From Pseudomonadota bacterium (GTDB lineage Bacteria; Desulfobacterota; Desulfobulbia; Desulfobulbales; JAGXFP01): DNA of 64,000 nt. The stretch's first letter is position 1. Each line of letters opens with the position of its first letter. The notes below the pieces were generated by a model that saw nothing but the letters and a program-made list of their open reading frames with translations, ran no database searches and was not told where the DNA came from. The stretch is taken from assembly GCA_018823285.1 (NCBI GenBank), contig JAHJIQ010000072.1, positions 1-64,000 on the forward strand, given 5' to 3'. A program made the position numbers and the translations under genes. Of the stretch, positions 38,057 through 45,838 are shown piece by piece.

Positions 38057-38908
38057 TTATTTCTTTTTCAGCTTTCTCAATTCCGCATCAATCATGCTCT
38101 GCAATCCTGCCGGAGAACGATCCTTGACCAGTCGGCCGTTCAGGTAAAGGGTGGGGGTGCCCCTGACCCCGGCATTGGCGGCGTCGTTCATGTCCCGGTT
38201 GATCAGCTGCTGGGTTTCCGGACTGTTCATATCCTTCCGGAAACGGTCCAGATCGAGACCGACCTCCTGGGCGATTGTGATGAATTTCTCATCGCTCAGG
38301 TTTTTATAGTCTTCGAATACCTTGTCGTGGTACTGCCAGAAAAGCCCCTGCAGATTTGCGGCCTGGGCGGCCTGCGCTGCAGGTCTGGCCATTTTGTGAC
38401 TGTTGATCGGAAAGTTCTTGAAAGCGATCTTGAGAGTGTCGGGATTTTTTTCGAGCACCTGCTCGAATAGCGGCCCCAAACGGGCGCAGTAAGGTCACTG
38501 GAAGTCGCTGAAGACTGCCAGGACCACGGGCGCCGCATTGTTGCCGAGAAATGCGGACCCGGTGTAATCGAGCTTGGCCACATACTCAAGAATCAGCTCG
38601 TGGACCGATCCATCCTTACCGTTGCTGAGAAACACCCGGGCGCCGACACCGTCGACGGCAACCCTGTTCATGTCCGGGCTGACTTCGAGGGTGTCGTGGA
38701 GTTTGCTTTCTTCATCGTAGATGAACAGTTTGCCACCCTCACTCAAAATAAAGGTGTGCTTGCCGTCGGCGGTTACCGCAACGTCGATCGGTTTGCTCGC
38801 CGGTTTCAGGGTTGAGCGGGCCTGCCAGTCGACATCTGCAGATGAGACGCCGGGCATCAGCAGGGCCGCCGTTACCAGGACTGATGTAATACGTCGTAAA
38901 ACTTTCAT
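38057..38908 (-). CDS. Exported DsbA/DsbG-like thioredoxin-fold selenoprotein (UxxC)
   Basis: A 283-residue periplasmic oxidoreductase read through an in-frame TGA at 38495-38497. The signal peptide is MKVLRRITSVLVTAALLMPG; AAGGAG precedes the ATG. Residues 25-115 form a beta-rich domain with repeat-like VAVTADGKHTFIL and VAVDGVGARVFLS. The thioredoxin-like domain starts AAPVVLAVFSDFQ, then TGA at codon 138, then PYCARLGPL. Relatives have CPYC at this point, so the TGA replaces the nucleophilic cysteine. The cis-proline loop is GVRGTPTLYLNG. A SECIS-like hairpin follows the TGA. Together these predict Sec138-Pro-Tyr-Cys141. A disulfide or redox-repair role in the envelope is likely. Confidence 0.87.
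38450..38497 (-). promoter_or_regulatory. SECIS-like element: UGA codon plus downstream hairpin
   Basis: On the minus-strand mRNA the UGA (38497-38495) is followed 27 bases later by a perfect seven-base-pair hairpin at 38467-38450, UUCGAGC-AGGU-GCUCGAA, with an AGGU loop. Guanosine in the second loop position and the distance from the UGA fit the general form of bacterial SECIS elements. The selA-D genes are not in the window. Confidence 0.75.
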
Positions 38909-39016
38909 AAAAAGAGACTCCTTGACTGTTTGATGAATTTTGTCAGGTTGCAAATGAGGATTATAGCAATCACCCTTATTTCTGCAAGGGGGAATGAGGG
39001 TGTTCGGGCAAGTTTA

Positions 39017-40228
39017 TCAATGTCTGCACCGGTTCACAAAATCAGCCAGATGATACACCTCGACCTGCAGATCTTTTTCAGCAGCGGTAAGGAATTTGAG
39101 CTGGAGAAGGCATCCAGAACAGGTCGAAACGATTGCCTCCGGCCGGACCTCCAGCAGTTCTTCGACAAGCTGCGCCCCGATTCGGCCGGAAAGATCGGGA
39201 TGGGCGAGGTTGAATAGTCCGCCAAGCCCGCAGCACCTGGGCCCTCCCGGCAGCTCAACGAGTTCCACATCCCTGAGTGACGAGAGAATTTTACGAGGAG
39301 GGGTTGTAAAATCCCCGGACCGGAAGCGGAGGTGACACGGGTCGTGATACAGGACGCGTCGTTTTTTTGTCCCGGCCGGATTCTCGTTAGCCCTCGCCCC
39401 GGGATGATTGGCCAAAAATGATGCGAACTCCAGCAGGCGATCGGCGAACTCCTTTGATTTTTCCCTCCATTCCGGATCGTCGGCAAAAAGGTCGGGATAG
39501 GATTTGAGGTGGCTGAAGCAGGAGGCGCAGGTCGTCAGGATCGGACTGGTGCTGTCGGCAAAAGAGGCGATGTTTTTTCTCGCCAGATCTTTTGCTGTTT
39601 CCAGATTGCCGTGGCTTAGAGAGGCGAGCCCGCAGCAATGCTGAACGGGCGCGGTGATCCTGAAATCCCGCCCGTTGGCGACCAGCTCCCGGCAGGCCGA
39701 GGTGATTTCCGGGTACAGATGGGTTGCCAGGCAGCCACTGAAAAGCAACAACTGGTTACGGCGCTCTTTTCCGGAAGAGGGAGGGTCCGGTTCCGGTTCG
39801 GGAACGGACGGCGTTCCGGCAAGGATGCCAAGCTTGAGTCGCAGGCCGCTACTTTCGGGGAGTTTTTCAAGAAGAGGTTTCGACAACTTGAGAACCGATG
39901 CGAGTTTCCTGAGGAGGGGGTCACCGGCAAGACATCTTTCCGCCACCGTTTTTTTGAGCGTGGCGATGGTGAGAAGGTTCGGGGCATTGCTCCGGGCCTC
40001 GATGACCATCGCCGGCAGGTTGATTCCCCTGGGGCAACTGAAGGAGCAGGCGTTGCAGAGCAGGCAGCGGGAGAAAATCCTGCTGAATTCTCTGGAGTGC
40101 TCGGTTCCGGCCAGTTTTTCCAGAAGATGGATTCTGCCGCGGGCGGTATCGGATTCCCGGCCGGTCACCTGGTACACCGGGCAGACGGCGGTGCACGAGC
40201 CGCATTTGGCGCAAGGGGTATCGATCAT
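39017..40228 (-). CDS. CCG-domain iron-sulfur protein, GlcF-like
   Basis: A 403-residue cytoplasmic electron-transfer subunit. The N-terminus has two 4Fe-4S motifs (CAKCGSCTAVCPVYQ and CLLCNACSFSCPRG). The rest has two cysteine-rich CCG domains: LFSGCLATHLYP with HCCGLASLSHG, and YHDPCHLRF with RCCGLGGLFN. This matches the iron-sulfur subunit of glycolate or lactate oxidases and HdrB/D-like proteins. The flavoprotein partner is not adjacent in this window, so the donor cannot be named. A 20-base perfect inverted repeat lies just upstream. Confidence 0.88.
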   Translation of the reverse strand: MIDTPCAKCGSCTAVCPVYQVTGRESDTARGRIHLLEKLAGTEHSREFSRIFSRCLLCNACSFSCPRGINLPAMVIEARSNAPNLLTIATLKKTVAERCLAGDPLLRKLASVLKLSKPLLEKLPESSGLRLKLGILAGTPSVPEPEPDPPSSGKERRNQLLLFSGCLATHLYPEITSACRELVANGRDFRITAPVQHCCGLASLSHGNLETAKDLARKNIASFADSTSPILTTCASCFSHLKSYPDLFADDPEWREKSKEFADRLLEFASFLANHPGARANENPAGTKKRRVLYHDPCHLRFRSGDFTTPPRKILSSLRDVELVELPGGPRCCGLGGLFNLAHPDLSGRIGAQLVEELLEVRPEAIVSTCSGCLLQLKFLTAAEKDLQVEVYHLADFVNRCRH

Positions 40229-40239
40229 CGGAGGTTATC

Positions 40240-40287
40240 CCCGTCCCGCATTTTCCGCACCGGGTCATGCGGAAAATGCGGGACGGG
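40240..40287. repeat. Perfect 20-base inverted repeat
   Basis: CCCGTCCCGCATTTTCCGCA (40240-40259) pairs with its exact inverse at 40268-40287 around the eight-base spacer CCGGGTCA. It lies between prfB and the iron-sulfur gene on the minus strand. It may be a REP-type repeat or a transcript-processing hairpin. No T-run follows. Confidence 0.75.
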
Positions 40288-40373
40288 ACAATCCGTTGCG
40301 GAAGGAGTTCGCAAAGCCGAAGGGCGGTGGCGCCGGACCATGAATGATCCTGATCCCGTCCCCCGGTGTGGAA

Positions 40374-41469
40374 TCATCTCTGCCATAACAGGAATGACTT
40401 GATGAAAGGATCCAGGTTGCCGTCCATGACACTGTCGACATTGCCCATTTCACAGTTGGTGCGGTGGTCTTTCACCAGCCGGTAAGGCTGCATGACGTAG
40501 GAGCGGATCTGGCTGCCCCAGGCGATTTCCTTCTTGTCGCCGTGCAGTTCCTGCTGGTCTTCTTTCTGGAGTTCCTTTCCCCGTTCATAGAGTCTCGCCT
40601 TCAGCATCTTCATTGCCGTGTCCTTGTTCCGGTGCTGGGAGCGCTCGTTCTGGCACTGGACCACGATTCCGGAAGGGAGGTGGGTGATGCGGATTGCCGA
40701 GCTGGTCTTGTTGACATGCTGGCCGCCGGCGCCGCTGGCCCGATAGGTATCGATCCGGAGGTCTTTTTCGTTGATATCGACAACGATATCGTCGTCCAGT
40801 TCCGGGAAAATGAAGACCGAGGCGAAGGACGTGTGGCGTCTGCCGCTGGCATCGAACGGAGAAATGCGCACCATCCGGTGGATGCCCATTTCCGAGCGCA
40901 GGTATCCGTAGGCGTAATTGCCGCTGATCATCACCGTGACGCTCTTGATCCCCGCTTCGTCACCGGGGAGCTGATCGAGAATCTCGGTCTTGAAGCCGCT
41001 TTCCTCGGCCCAGCGCAGATACATGCGCAGCAGCATGCTGACCCAGTCCTGTGCCTCGGTGCCGCCGGCGCCCGCATTAATCGAGAGCATGGCGTTGTTG
41101 GCGTCGTGCTCGCCGGTGAACATGCAGAGCAATTCCGAGGCATCGACGTCCTTATCCAGCCGGTCAAGAAGGGTCGCCACTTCGTTTTCAGCATCGCTGT
41201 CTTTTTCCTCGAGTGCGAGGGAGAGCAGCAGTTCCGCCTCTTCCCACTCTTTCCAGCAGTTCTCCCAGTGCTCGACAACGCCCTGCAGCCGCCCTTGTTC
41301 TTTCTGAACGGCGGTGGCGGTTTCCTGGTTGCCCCAGAAACCCGGTTTCAGGGTCTGCTGCTCAAGTTCCGCAATTCTTTCCTTCTTTTCATCTACTTCA
41401 AAGATGGCTCCGCAGGGTAAGTAGGCGGCCTTTGAGGTCCTGAAGTTTCTGCTTGAGTTCAATTGACAT
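40374..41469 (-). CDS. prfB: Peptide chain release factor 2 with programmed +1 frameshift
   Basis: RF2 recognises UAA and UGA stops. Frame 1 starts ATG at 41469 (MSIELKQKLQDLKGRLLTLR, then SHL) and meets TGA at 41400-41398 after 23 codons. Skipping one base at CTT-TGA continues as EVDEKKERIAEL into the body, giving about 364 residues in all. The body has the SPF stop-reading motif (RISPFDASGRRHTSF) and the catalytic GGQ (GAGGQHVNK). A Shine-Dalgarno-like GGAG lies a few bases before the CTT-TGA slip site, as in Escherichia coli. Its start overlaps the end of lnt by 11 bases. Confidence 0.95.
41398..41413 (-). promoter_or_regulatory. Programmed +1 frameshift site of prfB
   Basis: The minus-strand sequence is GCGGAGCCATCTTTGA: a GGAG ribosome-binding-like word, a four-base spacer, the slippery CTT codon and the TGA stop. 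Low RF2 levels favour slippage and so restore RF2. The layout is the known autoregulatory mechanism of this gene. Confidence 0.93.
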
Positions 41470-43063
41470 GAGCGTCTCCTTTACCGGATCGGGCCGGAAT
41501 TTTGTATGAGATGAAGGTTAATATAAGCATGACCAGCAGACAGAACAGGCCAAAATAGCAGCCGATCCCGAAGGTGAAGAAAGATCTCTCTTCAAGCAAG
41601 ACCATCTGTCTGCCGGCGGTAAAATCCTCAAAAAGCGGTGATTCATGAGCTATCCGTCCCAGCGGATCGATAAAGCCGCTGACCCCGGTATTGGCGGAGC
41701 GGGCCAGGCTTCGCCGGTTTTCAACGGCCCGGAGAACCACCATCGCCAGGTGTTGCCAGGGGGCGCCGGAGCGGCCGTACCAGGCGTCATTGGTCAGATT
41801 GACCAGGAGGTTTGCTCCGGCAATGGTCTGGGACCGGGCAAGGGCCGGAAAAATAGATTCAAAGCAGATTAATACTCCAACTCGGCCATCATGACAAGGC
41901 AATGGAATGGTGGTTTTGCCGGGGGAAAAATCGGCAATCGCTTCGACAAAAGGAGCCAGAAAAGGCAGGAGCCGTTTCAGCGGCACATACTCTCCAAAGG
42001 GCACCAGGTGCTGTTTGTCATAGCGGAGGAGGCGCTCTTCTCCGCCGGGAATCAGGAAGGCGCTGTTGAAGTACAGTGGTTTGCCGGTCAATGGGGCTGC
42101 TTCCCGGTATGGCGCTCCGGTCAGCACGAAGGGGCTTTCTTCGGTGAGACCCAGAGCCCTGATCCGGTCGAGGTGTTTTGATTCCTGAAGGTAAAAAGGC
42201 ATGGCTGTTTCCGGCCAGATGATCAGTTCCGGTTTTTCCTCTGCGACGATGTCTCGGGACAGTTCGAGGTATTTGTTCAAGGTTTTTCGCTGCAGGGACG
42301 GCAGCCATTTCTGCCCCTGATCAATATTTCCCTGGACGACCGCAACGTTCATCCGGTCGGCGTGTGCGACGATTTCCTCCAGCTGGTGGAATCTGAAAAA
42401 ATCATAGGCCAGGCATGAGGCAATGAGCAGCAGAGCCAGAAATGCAGGTTTCAGGGACTTCAGGCTGCGCCCGGTTTTCCTGAACCGGCTGCTGATTGTG
42501 CTGAACAGGAGGCAGTTGACCAGAACGATCAGAAAGGTGACCCCGTGGTGGCCGGCAAGATCGGCGGACTGCATCAGGAGCGGGGTCCGGAACTGGGTGT
42601 AGGCCAGATCCATCCACGGAAAGCCGGTAAAAGCTATGGATTTCAGCCAGTCCAGGCCTACCCAGATGACCGGAGCGGTCCAGATGATGGTGAATCGGTT
42701 CTGGAATTTGTTGGTCAAAAAAGAAAAAATTGCCGGGTAGATCGACATGTACAGAGCAAGAATCAGGAGGACCGGCAGGGATATCCAGATCGGCATCTCG
42801 CCATAGTTGCCGAGGACGATCATGATCCAGGAGAGAAGGGCTGTATAGTAGAGGAGACCGCAGAAGAGTCCTGCCGCGGCGGCCTTCAAGGGAGTAGTAT
42901 CCTGCCGGCAGACGACGAAGAGAAGAGGAACGAGGGCGATCCAGACAATGGCGCCGGTATTCGTCGGGCCGGGAGAAGCGAACAGGAGCAGCAGGGCGGA
43001 CAGGAATATCAAGACCGCACTCCGGATACGTGCTGGTTTGAAAAAACTTCCGACGCTGTTCAT
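41459..43063 (-). CDS. lnt: Apolipoprotein N-acyltransferase (Lnt)
   Basis: Inner-membrane enzyme that adds the third acyl chain to lipoproteins. 534 residues from the ATG at 43063; in-frame ATGs at 43081 and 43090 are alternatives. About eight membrane helices occupy the N-terminal half. The periplasmic nitrilase-type domain has the Glu in LIIWPETAMPF, the lysine in VPFGEYVPLKRLLPF region, and the nucleophilic cysteine in GVLICFESIFPALAR. The prfB start overlaps its end, and corC lies upstream, so corC-lnt-prfB is probably one transcript. Confidence 0.94.
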   Translation of the reverse strand: MNSVGSFFKPARIRSAVLIFLSALLLLFASPGPTNTGAIVWIALVPLLFVVCRQDTTPLKAAAAGLFCGLLYYTALLSWIMIVLGNYGEMPIWISLPVLLILALYMSIYPAIFSFLTNKFQNRFTIIWTAPVIWVGLDWLKSIAFTGFPWMDLAYTQFRTPLLMQSADLAGHHGVTFLIVLVNCLLFSTISSRFRKTGRSLKSLKPAFLALLLIASCLAYDFFRFHQLEEIVAHADRMNVAVVQGNIDQGQKWLPSLQRKTLNKYLELSRDIVAEEKPELIIWPETAMPFYLQESKHLDRIRALGLTEESPFVLTGAPYREAAPLTGKPLYFNSAFLIPGGEERLLRYDKQHLVPFGEYVPLKRLLPFLAPFVEAIADFSPGKTTIPLPCHDGRVGVLICFESIFPALARSQTIAGANLLVNLTNDAWYGRSGAPWQHLAMVVLRAVENRRSLARSANTGVSGFIDPLGRIAHESPLFEDFTAGRQMVLLEERSFFTFGIGCYFGLFCLLVMLILTFISYKIPARSGKGDAHVN

Positions 43064-43109
43064 TGTTTCCGTCCGGCTCATGTCTTTCATCAGGCGATCA
43101 GCGAGGCGG

Positions 43110-43976
43110 TCAGGGCTTGGCAGCGGCTGAAGTGACTCTGACTTCGTTGACGCGACGACGGGTTGCCGAGAGCACGGTGAAATTCAGTGCGCCGACGGTC
43201 AAGGACGTATTGGCACCCGGCAGATGGCCCAGAGAGTGGATGATCATGCCGCCGATGGATTCGTAGGGGCCTTCGGGAAGGGTGACCCCGAAATGGTCTT
43301 CAACATCCTCGATGTCGATTCTTGCATCGACGATAATGTTTCGGTCATCAAGGATCTTGATGTCGGTATCGGGACGGTCTGTTTCATCGGTGATTTCACC
43401 GACGATCTCTTCAAGAACATCTTCCAGGGTGGTCAACCCCCTGACACTGCCGAATTCGTCGGTGATGATGGCCAGGTGTACTTTTTTGTGCTGAAAATCT
43501 CGCAGCAGATCAACGATTTTCATGTTTTCCAGAGCAAAATAGGCGGGCTTGATCAGGTCTGCGGCTACCAGCGTCTGCTTTGGGTTCATATACTTGAGGA
43601 GGTCTTTGGCAAAGATAATCCCGATGATGTTGTCCGGCTTATCCTTATATACGGGGATCCTGGAAAAACCATGGGTGATGATGATCTGCACAAGCTTGTC
43701 ATAGGGGCAATCGGCACGCACGGAGATCATTTCGGAACTCGGGGTCATGATCTCCCGGGCAACCGTATCACGGAATTCAAGAATGGAGTGGATCATTTTC
43801 CCTTCTTCCGAAGAGATCAGCCCCTGTTCCTGTCCGTCATCCAGGAGTTCCTGGATTTCGTGTTCGAGTTCCTCCGGGGAATCAATAGTGCGATCGAAAC
43901 CTAAAAACTGAATGAAACGTTTGAATATGTTCGATTCGCCTGGCGAATCTGAAGAAGGGTCTTTGTCCATGTCCAT
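43110..43976 (-). CDS. ybeX: CorC/HlyC-type CBS domain protein (YbeX-like)
   Basis: A 288-residue cytoplasmic protein. After a helical N-terminus with an acidic patch, two CBS domains (about residues 75-200: EIMTPSSEMISV, GFSRIPVYKDKPDNIIGI, HLAIITDEFGSVRGLTTLED) are followed by a CorC-HlyC domain at the C-terminus. The membrane DUF21 domain is missing, so it is the soluble CorC/YbeX type, linked to Mg2+/Co2+ efflux and to ribosome quality in other bacteria. It stands directly upstream of lnt, as ybeX does in enterobacteria. Confidence 0.92.
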   Translation of the reverse strand: MDMDKDPSSDSPGESNIFKRFIQFLGFDRTIDSPEELEHEIQELLDDGQEQGLISSEEGKMIHSILEFRDTVAREIMTPSSEMISVRADCPYDKLVQIIITHGFSRIPVYKDKPDNIIGIIFAKDLLKYMNPKQTLVAADLIKPAYFALENMKIVDLLRDFQHKKVHLAIITDEFGSVRGLTTLEDVLEEIVGEITDETDRPDTDIKILDDRNIIVDARIDIEDVEDHFGVTLPEGPYESIGGMIIHSLGHLPGANTSLTVGALNFTVLSATRRRVNEVRVTSAAAKP

Positions 43977-44412
43977 TAATGGTAAAATTTCAAGTGGTTC
44001 GCCCTTTGCGAGGGCGTTTCCCGTGTATTATTACATAGGCAGCTGAAGTCGGCCAATGAAAAGATGGCCAGCCAGAAAAAAATTGACGTATCGACATAAA
44101 ATCGTTATAAAGTCGGCTCTTTATGCAAGAATTGCCGTGTGCTACAGAAAAAAATGGTGATCGGCGGCCGCTGGAAAGACAGTTGCCTATTTTAATCAGG
44201 GTGTCAAGAAGAGACTTTTGACGAGCGAAGCCCGGGTGATTTTGGTAAATTCCTCAATCATGCTGTCCGGTCAGCCACGCGAGAAAGCTTTCTGGCAGCC
44301 TTTTTTTTTATTTCCGCTCACCTGTTTTTTGCTGGTCAGGTGATCATTCCGGTCACTCAGCCCGGATTAACTATGGATGCGTTATGCCGGACCGAAGAGT
44401 TGTGGTAGAGAT
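43977..44412. other. Divergent intergenic region with a long leader for the acc operon
   Basis: A 436-base gap between corC (minus) and the carboxylase operon (plus). It contains a good promoter (listed separately) that would give a leader of about 300 bases. Within that leader, a GCCA...TGGC hairpin with an AGAAAGCTTTCT core near 44274-44296 is followed by TTTTTTTTT at 44301-44309, which could act as an attenuator. No small gene was recognised. Confidence 0.4.
44083..44111 (+). promoter_or_regulatory. Strong sigma-70-type promoter for the acc operon
   Basis: TTGACG (44083-44088) and TATAAA (44106-44111) are separated by exactly 17 bases. The start codon of the first gene lies about 300 bases downstream, so the transcript would carry a long untranslated leader. 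Confidence 0.65.
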
Positions 44413-45819
44413 ATGAAAGAAAAAGTGCTCATAGCAAACCGGGGCGAGATTGCCATCCGGATCATGGAAGCTTGCAAAGATCTGGGTTTGGATTATGTGG
44501 TGGTCTACACTCCTGCCGATGAAGATTCCAGACATGTCAGACTCAATATCAACAGCCGAACCAATCGCAACAACGCCTGGCGGATTGCGAGCTACACCGA
44601 TCCCAACGATATTCTCTCCGTGGCCGATCATACCGAATGTACCGCCATCCATCCCGGTTACGGGTTTTTCTCAGAGGATTTCCGTTTTGCCAGAAGGGTG
44701 ACCGTCCGGGATCGGCCCCTGACCTTTATCGGTCCGAACTGGGAGGTCATCCGGGACCTCGGCGACAAGATCAACACCAAGAAAATCGCCAAGAAACTCG
44801 GGATTCCGACTATCCCGGGAACAGACGGACCAATCTACAACGAGATGGAAGCTGAAGATGTCGCGAGGCAGCTTCTGGCCGATCAGATTGAGCAGGATAT
44901 CCGCAACCCGTCCATCCTGGTCAAGGCGGCAGCCGGTGGCGGCGGGATGGGGATCGAAGAGGTCTATCAGGTTGAGCATTTCCGTCGGGTCTATCGGCAG
45001 GTGCAGAATTATGCCAAGCGTCAGTTCGGCGACGGCGGGGTGTTGATCGAGCAGTGCCTGCGCGACTACAATCACCTTGAGGTCCAGTTGACCTGCAGCA
45101 GGCACGGGGAGAGGGTCCATTTCGGGACCCGGAACTGTACGATCCAGAGTACCGGCCGCCAGAAAAGGCTTGAAGCGGCCCCCGGTTTTGATGACAGCTG
45201 TTTTACTTACGATTTCAATGCGAAAGAAGTTCTCGACCAGATTGTGGAATACTCTCTGAAGCTTGCCACCCACGTCCGCTATGACAACGTCGGGACCTGG
45301 GAGTGGATTGTCGCCAGAAACGGTCAGCCTTATCTCCTCGAGGTCAACACCAGAATCCAGGTGGAAAATGATGTTTCAGCCCGGATCAGCTATCTGAACG
45401 GCAAGCAGCCGAACCTGATCCGCGAGCAGATCAGGCTCGCCCTTGGCGACCGCATCGGCTTCACCCAGGATGATATTCAATTCAAGGGTGCGAGCATTGA
45501 GCTCAGGATCGTGGCCGAGGACACCAAAAGGGGTTTCTCGCCATGGATCGGGACGATCACCCGTTTCGAGTTCCCTCAGCACGAGTGGTCGGCTGTATAC
45601 ACCCATGTGCCGACCGACCGGGCCTACATGATCCCCAGCGATTATGACCCGAATCTGGCGCTTGCCCTGGTCTGGGGCGATACCATGGCCGAAGCCAAGG
45701 AGCGTGGCAGGCAGTTCCTGAAAGATGTGGTAATTGAAGGACACAACGCTGCCGGGGACCCGATCCTGGTGAACACCTCGTATCTGAATGACAACTTTGA
45801 CCGTCTGCTGACCTTCTGA
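44413..45819 (+). CDS. accC: Biotin carboxylase of acetyl-CoA carboxylase
   Basis: Carboxylates the biotin of the carrier protein with ATP and bicarbonate, the first half-reaction of acetyl-CoA carboxylase. 468 residues from MKEKVLIANRGEIAIRI. ATP-grasp features: AIHPGYGFFSED, FIGPNWEVIRDLGDK, VKAAAGGGGMGIEEV (glycine-rich loop), HFGTRNCTIQ, LEVNTRIQVEND with the catalytic region. It shows several differences from typical AccC (longer loops, TNRNNAWRIAS). It is first in a run that continues with the fused transferase, a carrier-like protein and biotin ligase. Confidence 0.9.
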   Translation: MKEKVLIANRGEIAIRIMEACKDLGLDYVVVYTPADEDSRHVRLNINSRTNRNNAWRIASYTDPNDILSVADHTECTAIHPGYGFFSEDFRFARRVTVRDRPLTFIGPNWEVIRDLGDKINTKKIAKKLGIPTIPGTDGPIYNEMEAEDVARQLLADQIEQDIRNPSILVKAAAGGGGMGIEEVYQVEHFRRVYRQVQNYAKRQFGDGGVLIEQCLRDYNHLEVQLTCSRHGERVHFGTRNCTIQSTGRQKRLEAAPGFDDSCFTYDFNAKEVLDQIVEYSLKLATHVRYDNVGTWEWIVARNGQPYLLEVNTRIQVENDVSARISYLNGKQPNLIREQIRLALGDRIGFTQDDIQFKGASIELRIVAEDTKRGFSPWIGTITRFEFPQHEWSAVYTHVPTDRAYMIPSDYDPNLALALVWGDTMAEAKERGRQFLKDVVIEGHNAAGDPILVNTSYLNDNFDRLLTF

Positions 45820-45838
45820 CGGAATCAGGCATGGATTC

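Noticed and set aside
38057-38953. Reading the thioredoxin-fold gene as two genes or as a pseudogene
   Set aside because: Only one stop, a TGA at the catalytic cysteine, interrupts it, and the SECIS-like hairpin is at the right place. Recoding explains the sequence better than decay.
40374-41462. prfB start at the upstream codon of the body frame (MNSSRNFRTSKAAYLPCG...)
   Set aside because: Those residues have no family similarity; the frame-1 start with CTT-TGA slippage gives the conserved RF2 N-terminus.
43977-44083. Small gene upstream of the acc promoter
   Set aside because: No open frame with a ribosome site was found between corC and the promoter.
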